DNA of 64,000 nt from Actinosynnema pretiosum. GTDB taxonomy: Bacteria > Actinomycetota > Actinomycetes > Mycobacteriales > Pseudonocardiaceae. The stretch is from assembly GCF_024171695.1 (NCBI RefSeq), contig NZ_JAMTCF010000019.1:1-64000 (forward strand), read 5' to 3'. Made by a program: the position numbers and the translations under genes. The notes under the pieces were generated by a model. That model ran no database searches, was not told the DNA's origin, and worked only from the letters and a program-made list of their open reading frames with translations. Positions 22,486-31,088 of this stretch are shown one piece after another. Position 1 is the first letter of the stretch. Each line of letters opens with the position of its first letter.

Positions 22486-25400
22486 ATGTGGGGGACCACG
22501 ACGGTGTGCGACGTTGACCGCGTGCCACCCTCAGCAATCCGCCGCTCCCCCACCACCGCCTGGTGGGCCGCCGGGGTGCGGGCCGTCCACCGGGACCAGC
22601 AGGTCTCGCACGGCAGGCCCGCGTGGGCCGCGTTCACCGAGCGGGCCTGCGCGCACGTGCCGCCCGGCCGGTTCCCCGGTGGCACCTGGGAGGAGGGTTT
22701 CGCGTTCGCGCTGCGCCCCCTGGTGCGCGCCGCGACCGCGCGGGACCGGCGGTTCCGCGACGACTTCGCCCGCGACCTCGGCCTGCGCCTGGCCCGCACC
22801 GCCGCCCGCACCCTCGTGGTGGAGCTGCACCGGTGGCGCGCCGACGGGCGGCTGCGGGGGCTGACCTCGCGGGACCGGTTCGCCTCGTTCGTGGAGGACC
22901 TGAGGCCCGCCCGGCTGTTCGCCGAGTACCCGGTGCTGGCCAGGCTGCTCGGCCAGACCTGCCTCCAGGCCGTGCGCGCCCACCGCGAGGTGCTCGACCA
23001 CCTCGCCGACGACCGGGTCGCGCTCGTCGCGGCCCTCATGGACGGCCGCGACCCCGGACCGCTCGTCGGCGTGTCCACCAGCGGCGACCGGCACGGCGGC
23101 GGGCGCGCGGTGGCGGTGCTGACGTTCGCCGACGGGCGCAAGGTCGTGCACCGGCCCCGCCCCGTCGAGCAGCACGCGCTGTTCGCCGACCTGCTCGCCT
23201 GGTACGGCGGGCGCACCGGCCTGGACCTGCGCGTGCCGCCCGTGCTGGTGCGGCCCGGTTACGGCTGGGTCGCCTTCACCGAGGGCGCGCCGTGCGCCGA
23301 CGTGACCGACCTCGACCGGTTCTACCACCGCCTCGGCGGGCTGCTGGCGCTGCTGCACGCCGTCGACGCGACGGACGCGCACTACGAGAACCTGATCGCG
23401 TGCGGGGACCAGCCGGTGCTCGTGGACGTGGAGACGCTGTTCCAGCCGACCACCGGCGTGCCCGCCGACCCGGCCGCGCAGGCGCTGGCCCGGTCGGTGC
23501 AGCGCACGGCGGTGCTGCCGAGCGTGCTGCTCGGCGAGCACGGGGTGCAGGACGTGGGCGGGGTCGGCGGGGACGCCGGGGACCACCCCGGCGACGGGGT
23601 GCGGTGGGTGGACGCCGGGACGGACCGGATGCGGCTGGCGCGCGGGCCGGTGCCGGTGGCGGTGGCGGGGAACCGGCCGGTGCTGGACGGGCGGCCCGCC
23701 GAACCCGCCGAGCACACCGCGGCGCTGCTGACCGGGTTCAGGCTGGGGTACGACGCGCTGTGCTCGTGGCGGGAGGAGCTGCTGGAGCGGGTGCGGGGGT
23801 TCGCGGGGGCTCCGGTGCGGTACGTGCCCCGGTCGACGCGGGTGTACGCGGAGCTGCTGGACGAGTCGACCCACCCGGACGCGCTGCGCCGGGCGCCCGA
23901 GCGGGACCTGGCGCTGGAGCTGCTGCGGGAGGAGTCCGGCGACGACCGGGCCCTGCGGGCGCTGGTGCCGCACGAGGTGGCCGACCTGTGGGCGGGCGAC
24001 GTGCCGCTGTTCACCACCCGGCCGGAGTCGGTGGACGTGTGGACGTCGGTGGGCGAGCGGTTGGCCGGGGTGCTGGACGAGCCGGTGCTGGCGGCGGTGG
24101 AGCGGAAGATCGCCGGGCTGGACGAGGTGGACCGGCACGACCAGGAGTGGGTGATCGCGGCGGCGCTGGCCTGCCGACCGGCGGAGGTGGCGCACCGGAC
24201 GGGCGGGGTGCTGCGGTCCCCGGTGGGGAGCGCGGTGCCGGACCCCCGGCGGTTGCTGGTGGCGGCGTGCGGGGTGGCGGACGAGGTGCTGGCGCGGAGC
24301 CGGGTGGGGGGCGCCGGGTTCGGCGGGGGCCGGGTCAACTGGATCGGGTTGGAGCTGGTCGAGGACCGGCACTGGGCGGTCGCGCCGATGGGGGCCGGGC
24401 TGTCGAACGGGTACACCGGGGTGGCGCTGTTCCTGGCGCAGGTCGGGGCGCTGACCGGGGCGTCCCGGTACACCGGGCCCGCGCGGGAGGCGCTGGCGCC
24501 GGTGCCGGGGTTGCTCGCCCGGTTCGAGGAGGACCCGGAGCTGGCGCTGGCGGTCGGGGTCGGCGGGTTCCACGGGATGGGCGGGATCTGCTACGCCCTG
24601 GCCCGCGTCGGCAGGCTGCTCGGGGACGACGTGGAGATCGCGGGGTGGCTCGCCTCGGCGGTGCGGGTGCTGGGGATCGCGGCCGGGGTCGAGCCCTGGG
24701 AGGTCGAGCGCGCGAACGGGCTCGGCAGGGGCGGTCGCGGGGCTCGCGGGGCTCGGGGCGGGGTGGCCGGTGGTCGGGGTTCGGCGGTGGGGCCGGGTGG
24801 TCTCGGCGGCCGGGTCACCGCCGGTGGTGGTCCCGTGGTCGGCGCTTCCGGGTTCGCGGGGGCCTCGGGTTTCGCCGGTGGTCCGGTGGCCGCGCGCGGG
24901 TCCTGGGGGTCGGTGGTCGTCGGCGGTGGGGACGCCGGGGTCGTCGAGGGGTGGGCCGGTGGGGTGGCGGCGCTGGTCGCGGTCGCCGAGGTGGCCGGTG
25001 GGGCGGTGGGCGCGGAGGCGTTGCGGTTGGCGCGGGTGCTGGCCGAGCGGTTGCTGGCGGTGGACGTGCGCGGGGACGGGTTCGCGCGGGGGCGGGCCGG
25101 GGTCGGGTGGGCGCTGCTGCGGTTCGCCCGCGCGACCGGGGACGAGCGGTGCGCGGTCGCGGGGCGGGCGTTCCTGCGGGCGGACCGGGCGCTGCGGCAG
25201 CGGTTGGTGGACGTGCGCGAGGCCGACCACAGCTGGTGCTCGGGGTTGGCCGGGGCGCTGCTCGCGCACACCGGGCAGGTCGGGCAGGCGGTGGACGCGC
25301 ACACGCTGCACGTCGACCGGTGCCTGAACGCGCTGGCGGTGCACGAGCCGCTGCGCGACCTGAGCCTGTGCCACGGTGAGCTGGGCGCGGTGGAGGCGGT

Positions 25401-25623
25401 GGCGGTGCTGGCGGAACGCGGCCACGACCGCGCCGAGGCCACCCGCACCCGGCGGGCCGGGGTGCTGCTCGGGGCGCTGGAGCAGGGGGGCGCGCGGTGC
25501 GGGACGCCGGGCGGGGTGCCGTCGGCCGGGTTGCTGACCGGGCTGGCGGGGATCGGGTACGGGCTGCTGCGCTTGGGCTTCCCGACGAGCGTGCCGTCCG
25601 CGCTGCTGCTGGAGAACCGATGA
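22486..25623 (+). CDS. lanM: Class II lanthipeptide synthetase LanM
   Basis: 1045 residues. The N-terminal 620 residues are the kinase-like dehydratase (DUF4135): VLTFADGRKVVHRPRP and DAHYENLIACGDQPVLVDVE, where His-Asn and Asp-Glu sit at the ATP site; it phosphorylates and eliminates Ser/Thr. The C-terminal part is a LanC cyclase with zinc ligands Cys918 (HSWCSG), Cys962 and His963 (LCHGELG). A Gly/Arg-rich insertion (about residues 746-815) interrupts the cyclase and looks like low-complexity expansion. No Cys-containing precursor peptide is obvious nearby. ATG 22486 has a distant GGAGG; GTG 22504 and GTG 22522 are alternatives. Confidence 0.92.
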   Translation: MWGTTTVCDVDRVPPSAIRRSPTTAWWAAGVRAVHRDQQVSHGRPAWAAFTERACAHVPPGRFPGGTWEEGFAFALRPLVRAATARDRRFRDDFARDLGLRLARTAARTLVVELHRWRADGRLRGLTSRDRFASFVEDLRPARLFAEYPVLARLLGQTCLQAVRAHREVLDHLADDRVALVAALMDGRDPGPLVGVSTSGDRHGGGRAVAVLTFADGRKVVHRPRPVEQHALFADLLAWYGGRTGLDLRVPPVLVRPGYGWVAFTEGAPCADVTDLDRFYHRLGGLLALLHAVDATDAHYENLIACGDQPVLVDVETLFQPTTGVPADPAAQALARSVQRTAVLPSVLLGEHGVQDVGGVGGDAGDHPGDGVRWVDAGTDRMRLARGPVPVAVAGNRPVLDGRPAEPAEHTAALLTGFRLGYDALCSWREELLERVRGFAGAPVRYVPRSTRVYAELLDESTHPDALRRAPERDLALELLREESGDDRALRALVPHEVADLWAGDVPLFTTRPESVDVWTSVGERLAGVLDEPVLAAVERKIAGLDEVDRHDQEWVIAAALACRPAEVAHRTGGVLRSPVGSAVPDPRRLLVAACGVADEVLARSRVGGAGFGGGRVNWIGLELVEDRHWAVAPMGAGLSNGYTGVALFLAQVGALTGASRYTGPAREALAPVPGLLARFEEDPELALAVGVGGFHGMGGICYALARVGRLLGDDVEIAGWLASAVRVLGIAAGVEPWEVERANGLGRGGRGARGARGGVAGGRGSAVGPGGLGGRVTAGGGPVVGASGFAGASGFAGGPVAARGSWGSVVVGGGDAGVVEGWAGGVAALVAVAEVAGGAVGAEALRLARVLAERLLAVDVRGDGFARGRAGVGWALLRFARATGDERCAVAGRAFLRADRALRQRLVDVREADHSWCSGLAGALLAHTGQVGQAVDAHTLHVDRCLNALAVHEPLRDLSLCHGELGAVEAVAVLAERGHDRAEATRTRRAGVLLGALEQGGARCGTPGGVPSAGLLTGLAGIGYGLLRLGFPTSVPSALLLENR

Positions 25624-25679
25624 CGGACGGGTGTCCCGGCGGGGTGCCGGGGTGGACCAGGACTGAGGAGAGCCGATGA
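25620..25679 (+). CDS. Candidate 19-codon ORF bridging lanM and the next gene
   Basis: ATG 25620 overlaps the lanM stop (ATGA) and its own TGA at 25677-25679 overlaps the ATG of the next gene (ATGA again). The predicted peptide is MTDGCPGGVPGWTRTEESR, with one Cys, two Thr after it and one Ser. Double start/stop overlap is what translationally coupled genes look like, but a 60-base frame can also arise by chance at this GC. If real, it could be a tiny LanM substrate or simply a coupling leader. No family can be assigned. Confidence 0.3.
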   Translation: MTDGCPGGVPGWTRTEESR

Positions 25680-26092
25680 ACGAGGCCAGGGCTGGAGTCA
25701 GGGCTGCGGGCCGTGCTGGGAGCTCGGCCGGGGTTGGGGGCGGGGGCGGGGGCGGGGGCAGGGCCACCGCAGGCGCCGGGAGCGCGACCGGGGCTGTCCG
25801 GGCTGCGGGCGCTGCCGGGAGCGCGGCTGGGGCTGGGGGCGCGGCTGGGGCTGGGGCTGGGGCTGGGCTCAGGCCCGCGAACGGCTCCGGGAGCGCGACC
25901 GGGTCAGGGCTCGGGGCTCGGGGCGGGTCGGCGGTGGACGAGGACCCGGCGGGCCGGATGCTGTTGCGCCGCAGGGCGGGTGCCGGTGCGCGGGCACGGG
26001 CGCTGGCGGGCCTGACCCTGGCCGTGGGCGGCGCGGCGGTGGTCGCGGCGGGCCTGCTCGACACGACGGTGAGCGCACCGGGAATGCAGTAA
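25676..26092 (+). CDS. Small Gly/Ala-rich protein with C-terminal membrane helix
   Basis: 138 residues starting at ATG 25676 behind GAGGAG (five-base spacing). Residues 1-85 are Gly/Ala low complexity; a charged segment (VDEDPAGRMLLRRRAGAGAR) precedes one membrane helix (ALAGLTLAVGGAAVVAAGLL) and a short tail DTTVSAPGMQ. It lacks Cys, so it is not a lanthionine precursor. Position directly behind lanM suggests co-expression; it might be a membrane accessory, but nothing shows this. Confidence 0.5.
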   Translation: MNEARAGVRAAGRAGSSAGVGGGGGGGGRATAGAGSATGAVRAAGAAGSAAGAGGAAGAGAGAGLRPANGSGSATGSGLGARGGSAVDEDPAGRMLLRRRAGAGARARALAGLTLAVGGAAVVAAGLLDTTVSAPGMQ

Positions 26093-27335
26093 CCCCGGCC
26101 CCCGGCCCACTGGCGGCGATCCCTTGCCGCACAAGGTGTTTCCGACGGCTTTCCGGTCGGGGAAACGCCCGGCGAGCGCCTGGGGAAAGCGCTTGCCCAC
26201 CAGACCGCTCCGCCTCCGCCACCCCGACTGGCGAAGGCGGAGCCCCAACGCCCGGTGCCCCCGACAGGACCTGCCCAGCGAAGCGGGTCCAGCGGCACCA
26301 CCACGGCGCGCACCCCGCCGGGTGAACCGGAGGCAGGCGACGCGCGGGACCGGTGTGGAGGCCACCGGTCCACCACCCGACCGGTGCCGGTCGGGCGGCG
26401 AGGTGGGGCCGCGTCGGGCGGCGGCGCCGGGACGTCCACGCGGGACGGGCACGGGACGCGGCCCGTTCCGCGGGACAGGCGTGACGCGCGGGGACGAGCC
26501 GACGGCCGTCCCCGCGCGGCGTTGAACCGGGTGGTCGCGCGGCACGGCGCTGGCCGCTCGGGTGGCAGGCGCGGGCGGTGGCGGGAACGGGCGCGGGCGG
26601 ACGCGGGCGGACGCGGGATGGATAAAGAGCGGCGCGGGAGTTGGGGGACGAGCGCGGGCGGGAACGGAGGGTTGGGGCTGGGGCGGCCATGAGTGAACGG
26701 ACCGTTCACTCTCCTTGTGCAGACACCCCCGCGCGGAGAACTAGGCAGGGAAGCGAGCTCGGAGCCGGGGCGGTACGGAGCGATGCTGTGCGCGAGTGAA
26801 CGGACCGTTCACCGACTGGACGCAGACGCCCACCTGGAGCAAGGCAGGGAAACGAGCGCGGATTCGGGAGCAGTGCGTGAACGAACGGACCGTTCACCAG
26901 CCGCACGTAGGCACCCGCGTTGAGGTGGGACAGGAACATCCGTCCAGGGCCAGGTCGGGTCGGGGCCAGGTCGGATCGGGGCGGGTCGAGGCGGGTCGAG
27001 GCGGGGCGGGTCGAGGCCAGGTTGGGCCAGGCCAGCTCCAATCCCAAGTCGGGGTCGGGGCACGAGTGAACGGACCGTTCAACGGACCAGCAAAGCAAGG
27101 TGCGGCGAATGAAGCCGGATGAAGCGCCTTAAGGGCGACACAAAAGCCACGGGTGCAGCTCCCCCGACAACCAGCACCCGTCACCCCCCGCCACCACCCC
27201 CATCACCCCTCCCCCACCCAGCTCACCCCGTTCGCATCCCCCCGCCCCCCCAACCGGCCCAAGCCACCCCCCGCCTCCCCCCGCACCCCCTTTCACCCGA
27301 CGCCGTTCCCCCTCCCACCTGGCTATGGTCACCTC
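26093..27335. other. 1.2-kb intergenic region with palindrome array
   Basis: No gene supported. 26100-26690 is GC-rich without a structured signal. 26692-27081 holds four copies of a palindrome listed separately. 26930-27020 is a purine-rich run with repeated CAGGTCGGGTCGGGG/GAGGCGGGTC steps. 27110-27145 contains GCGCCTTAAGGGCG, a short inverted repeat. 27170-27320 is C-rich (polyPro-like in every frame) and ends at the LAL regulator start. Confidence 0.6.
26692..27081. repeat. Array of four GTGAACGGACCGTTCAC palindromes
   Basis: Copies: 26692-26710 (AGTGAACGGACCGTTCACT, perfect 9-1-9 arms), 26796-26812, core at 26883-26895 (GAACGGACCGTTC) and 27067-27081 (TGAACGGACCGTTCA). The first two begin roughly 104-bp units that also share GCAGACRCCC and CAGGGAARCGAGC; a third unit is weaker. 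The same palindrome is found again at 58703-58883. Arm symmetry and size fit a dimeric repressor operator, but the multiplicity in a gene-free stretch is unusual. Confidence 0.7.
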
Positions 27336-30233
27336 ATGCAGACCCGCGCGCCGGTGGTGATCGGGCGCGGTGAGGAGCTCTCCGCGTTGGAGCGGGCGTT
27401 GGGCGGCGCCCTGGCCGGGGACGGGGGTGCGCTGTTCCTCGTCGGCGAGGCTGGCATCGGGAAGAGCCGCCTGGCCAGGGTCGCCTCCGGCAGCGCGTTC
27501 GACCTCGGGATGCGGGTGCTGCGCGGGCGGGGCAGCACGATCGGGCCGCTGGTGCCCTTCCGGGCCTTGACCGAGGCGCTCATGTCGCTGCTGCGCGGCG
27601 GGGACGGGCCCGACCCCGCGCTGCTCGGGCCCTACCAGGGCGCGCTCGGGCGGTTGGTGCCCGAGTGGGCCGGGGAGTCCGACGAGGGGCGGTCGCTGGT
27701 CGTGCTGGCCGAGGCGGTGCTGCGGTTGCTCGCCGTCGCCGGGCGGAGCAGGGCCTGCCTGCTGGTGCTCGAGGACCTGCACGACGCGGACGCCGAGACG
27801 CTCGCCGTCGTCGACTACCTGGTCGACAACCTGGCCGGGTCGCCGGTGCTGCTGCTCGTCACCGCGCGGCCCGAGCCCAGTCCCGCACTGGACGTGCTGC
27901 GGCTCGCCGCGCAGCGCGGGGCCGGGGAGCTGCTCGAACCCCGCCGGTTGACCGAGCCGCAAGTTCGGGAGATGGCGGCCTCCTGCCTGGAGACCTCGCC
28001 CGACCGGCTGCCCGACGAGGTCGCCAAGCGGCTGTGGAACGACAGCGCGGGCATCCCGTTCGTGGTCGAGGAGATGCTGCACGGCATGGTCAGCGGTGGG
28101 CTGCTGGTGCCGGGCTCCGACGGGTGGCGGGTGGTCGGGGAGCTGCGGATCGGGGTGCCCACCGCCCTCGTCCGGGCTATCGCGCACCGCACCGACCGGC
28201 TCGGGCCGCGCGGGCGGGAGCTGCTGTCCGCAGCCGCCGTCCTCGGGCACCGGTTCTCGCTGACGGTCCTGCGCCGCATCACCGGACTCGACGACCGGGC
28301 GCTGCTCGGGCACCTGCACGCCGGGGTCGCCGCGCAGCTGGTCACGCCGGACGAGCCCGCGCCCGACTGGTACGCCTTCCGGCACCCGCTCACCGCCGAG
28401 GCCCTGCTCGCCCGGCTGGCCCCCGCCGAGCGGGCCGAGCTGTCGCGGCGGGCCGCCGACGCCGTCGAGGCGCTGCACCCCGGCCTGCCCGGCGAGTGGT
28501 GCCCGCTGGTGGCCTCGCTGCGCCTGGACGCCGGTGACCGGGCCCGCGCGGGCGCGCTGCTGGCCGAGGCGGGCAGGCGGGCGCTCGCGGACGGGGCGGT
28601 CGGGTCGGCGGTCCGGCTGCTGGACCACGCGCACCGGCTGCTGTCCGGGCCGCTGGACGCCGAGGTGCGCGCGGACGTGCTGGAGTCGCTGCTGCCCGCG
28701 CTCGGCGAGGCCGGGCAGTTCGAGCGGGCGTTCGCGCTGGTCGGGCCGCTGGCCGAGCTGGGGCCCCGGTTGGACCGGGTGCGCTGGGCGCGGCTGTGCA
28801 CGCGGCTCGCGCGGGTGGCCTACCTGGCCGGGCGGTGGGAGCTGGGGAACGCGCAGGTCGACGAGGCGCGCGCGCTGCTCGGCGCGGACGGCCCGGTCGC
28901 CGAGGTGGCGCTGGTGGACTCGGTGGCGGCGTCGCTGGCGCTCCAGTCGCCGGGCCCGGACCGGGTGGAGCGGGCGCGGGAGCTGGCGCTGCGGGCCGCC
29001 GAGCGCAGCCCGGACCCGGTGGTGCGCTGCGAGGCCAGGCAGCTGCTGGGCATCCTGGCGCGCGAGCGGGACGTCGACGAGGCGACCGACCACTTCGTGA
29101 CGGCCCAGCGCATCGCCGAGGAGCACCGGCTGCCGGTGCAGCGCAGCTACGCGGTGGTGCGGCGGGCGGGACTGGCCTGGCTCGCGGACGCCGCGACCGG
29201 CGGGCTGCTCAGGGCGCGGGCGGAGGCGCTCGGCGTCGGGGCGATCTTCGTGGCGTGCAACGTGGACGCGATCCTGGCGCTGGACGCGGTGCTGCGCGGC
29301 CGGTACGCCGAGGCGGACGAGCTGGTGGAGCGGTGCGCGGAGGACACCGCGCGGTTCCAGCTGCTGGGGATCTCGGGCTACGTGCTGATGACGCGGGCCA
29401 CGGCCGCCGCGCACCGGGGGCGGCGGGCGGAGATGGTGGCGGCGCTGGAGCGGTTCGACGCGGTGGGCGGGGCGGGGGCGCAGGAGCGACCGCTGTGCTT
29501 CGGGCTGGCCAGGGCGTTCTGCGCGCTGCTGGAGGAGGACCGGGGGCTGGCGGCGCGGGAGCTGGCGGTGGCCGAGGAGCTGGAGCTGGCCAGCCCGTCC
29601 ACGTTCCACCTGTCCGGCACGCACGGGCTGCGGCTGCTGCTGGGGGCGCTGGACGGGGGCGTGGACCTGGCCGGGTGCGCCGGGGTGGTCGGGGGCGCGG
29701 TCGGCGGGATGCGGTGGAACCGGGTGTTCGGCGGGTACGCGCTGGCGGTGCTGCTCGGGCGGGCCGGGCGCGGGGACGAGGCGCTGGCGGCGTTCGCGTC
29801 GGCCCGCGCGGCCGGGGAGGTGTTCCCGCTGGCGGACGGGCTGGGGCTGCGGCTGGCGGCGGAGGCGGCGGTGCGGGACGGCTGGGGTGCGCCGGTCGGG
29901 TGGTTGCGGGAGGCGGAGGAGCGGTTCCACGGGGCCGGGGCGTCGGCGGTGGCCAGCGCGTGCCGGGGGCTGCTGCGGGCGGCCGGTGCGCCGGTGCAGC
30001 AGCGGCGCAGCGGCAGCGACCTGGTGCCCGGCGAGCTGCGGGCGCTGGGGGTGACGGTGCGCGAGTTCGAGGTGTTCCGGCTGGTCGGGGTGCGGTTGGG
30101 GAACAAGGCGATCGCGCACCGGCTGCACATCTCGCCCCGGACGGTGGAGAAGCACGTGGCGAGCCTGCTCAGCAAGACCGGGCGGGGCGACCGGGAGGGG
30201 CTGAGCAGCTTCGCGGCCGGGCTGGGCGGCTGA
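27336..30233 (+). CDS. LAL-type (LuxR-family, ATP-binding) transcriptional regulator
   Basis: 965 residues. N-terminal AAA/STAND ATPase: Walker A GEAGIGKS (37-44) and Walker B LLVLEDLHDAD (about 142-152). The long middle is helical, TPR-like, Ala/Leu-rich. The last 65 residues are a LuxR helix-turn-helix (VTVREFEVFRLVGVRLGNKA and HISPRTVEKHVASLLSKTG). Large LAL proteins act as signal-dependent activators, often in secondary metabolism. Start ATG 27336 is at the beginning of the conserved VIGRGEEL block. It lies 1.2 kb after the lanM group in the same direction and could control it or the palindrome-bearing region; this is conjecture. Confidence 0.9.
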   Translation: MQTRAPVVIGRGEELSALERALGGALAGDGGALFLVGEAGIGKSRLARVASGSAFDLGMRVLRGRGSTIGPLVPFRALTEALMSLLRGGDGPDPALLGPYQGALGRLVPEWAGESDEGRSLVVLAEAVLRLLAVAGRSRACLLVLEDLHDADAETLAVVDYLVDNLAGSPVLLLVTARPEPSPALDVLRLAAQRGAGELLEPRRLTEPQVREMAASCLETSPDRLPDEVAKRLWNDSAGIPFVVEEMLHGMVSGGLLVPGSDGWRVVGELRIGVPTALVRAIAHRTDRLGPRGRELLSAAAVLGHRFSLTVLRRITGLDDRALLGHLHAGVAAQLVTPDEPAPDWYAFRHPLTAEALLARLAPAERAELSRRAADAVEALHPGLPGEWCPLVASLRLDAGDRARAGALLAEAGRRALADGAVGSAVRLLDHAHRLLSGPLDAEVRADVLESLLPALGEAGQFERAFALVGPLAELGPRLDRVRWARLCTRLARVAYLAGRWELGNAQVDEARALLGADGPVAEVALVDSVAASLALQSPGPDRVERARELALRAAERSPDPVVRCEARQLLGILARERDVDEATDHFVTAQRIAEEHRLPVQRSYAVVRRAGLAWLADAATGGLLRARAEALGVGAIFVACNVDAILALDAVLRGRYAEADELVERCAEDTARFQLLGISGYVLMTRATAAAHRGRRAEMVAALERFDAVGGAGAQERPLCFGLARAFCALLEEDRGLAARELAVAEELELASPSTFHLSGTHGLRLLLGALDGGVDLAGCAGVVGGAVGGMRWNRVFGGYALAVLLGRAGRGDEALAAFASARAAGEVFPLADGLGLRLAAEAAVRDGWGAPVGWLREAEERFHGAGASAVASACRGLLRAAGAPVQQRRSGSDLVPGELRALGVTVREFEVFRLVGVRLGNKAIAHRLHISPRTVEKHVASLLSKTGRGDREGLSSFAAGLGG

Positions 30234-30395
30234 CCGGGCGCCGGACGGGCGGCTGTTCCGGCGGCCGGGCGACGGCCGGGCGGGCGACGGGGCGGACGAC
30301 CGGGCGAACGGCCGCGGTGACCGTGGGTGACCAGCGTGTTCCGCGCCGGGGAACGGGGGCGCTGGGCGGCTCCGGGGTGGGTTACCTTCTGGCTC

Positions 30396-31046
30396 ATGTC
30401 ACGAGTGCTGTCGGTCAACACCGGGGTCAGGGTCCCGTTCGAGGGCGTGCGGATCGGGGAGTCCGCGATCGGCAAGCGGCCCGTCGACGGGGCCGTGGCG
30501 CTGGACGTGCCTGGCTCCGGGATGAGCGGCGTGTCCGGGGACGAGATCGCCGACAGGGCCAACCACGGCGGCCCCGACCAGGCCGTCTACGCCTACGCCC
30601 GCGAGGAGCTGGCGGTGTGGGAGGCGGAGCTGGGGCGCGAGCTGCCCGCCGGGCTGTTCGGGGAGAACCTGACCACCGAGGGCGTCGCGGTCTCGGACGC
30701 CGTGGTGGGCGAGCGGTGGCGGGTGGGGACGGCGCTGCTGGAGGTCACCGCGCCGCGCATCCCCTGCCGGACGTTCGCGCTGGTGCTGGACGAGCCGCAG
30801 TGGGTCAAGCGGTTCACCGCCCGCGCGCTGCCGGGGGCCTACTTCCGGGTGCTGGAGCCGGGTTCGGTGCGCGCCGGGGACGGCATCGAGGTGGTGGAGC
30901 GGCCGGGGCACGGGATCACGGCGGCGGTGGTGTTCCGGGCCTTGCAGCTGGAGCCCGAGCTGCTGCCCTCGCTGGTCGGCGTCGCCGGGCTGTCCGAGGA
31001 GGTCAGGGAGAAGGTCGCCAAGCGCACCGCGCGGGCGAGCCGCTGA
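30396..31046 (+). CDS. MOSC-domain protein (YiiM-like)
   Basis: 216 residues covering a complete MOSC beta-barrel: KRPVDGAVAL, NHGGPDQAVYAYAREEL, LPAGLFGENLTTEG and RIPCRTFAL, whose Cys is the conserved candidate sulfur or molybdenum-cofactor ligand. The C-terminal three-helix tail matches the YiiM group, which reduces N-hydroxylated compounds or handles sulfur with molybdenum cofactor. ATG 30396 is the start of the conserved region. It ends in a very strong hairpin shared with the convergent aldo/keto reductase. Confidence 0.88.
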   Translation: MSRVLSVNTGVRVPFEGVRIGESAIGKRPVDGAVALDVPGSGMSGVSGDEIADRANHGGPDQAVYAYAREELAVWEAELGRELPAGLFGENLTTEGVAVSDAVVGERWRVGTALLEVTAPRIPCRTFALVLDEPQWVKRFTARALPGAYFRVLEPGSVRAGDGIEVVERPGHGITAAVVFRALQLEPELLPSLVGVAGLSEEVREKVAKRTARASR

Positions 31047-31080
31047 CGCGGGCGGCGGTCCGGGGACCGCCGCCCGCGTC
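31045..31080. terminator. 17-bp perfect-stem bidirectional terminator
   Basis: 31045-31061 and 31064-31080 are exact 17-base inverted copies around a GG loop, overlapping the stop codon of the MOSC gene. The next gene is convergent and ends at 31089. There is no T-run, as usual for actinomycete hairpin terminators. Confidence 0.82.
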
Positions 31081-31088
31081 GGAGCCGC

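Noticed and set aside
22468..22864. Cys-containing frame starting GTG 22468 right after GGAGG, as a lanthipeptide precursor
   Set aside because: It has no stop codon for 130 codons and lies inside lanM in another frame; after the first 20 residues it is Pro/Gly/Arg-rich shadow sequence.
25676..26092. Precursor peptide for the LanM enzyme
   Set aside because: The product contains no Cys, so no lanthionine can form; the C-terminal half is a membrane helix.
26692..27081. CRISPR array
   Set aside because: Repeats are short palindromes with irregular spacing (about 70 to 185 bases) and the spacers themselves are partly repeated; no cas genes are near.
26703..27122. Short frames beginning MNGPFT at each palindrome, as if a family of small peptides
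   Set aside because: The shared start arises because GTGAACGGACCGTTCAC reads as Met-Asn-Gly-Pro-Phe-Thr. The same appears on the opposite strand, there are no ribosome sites, and downstream residues are not conserved.
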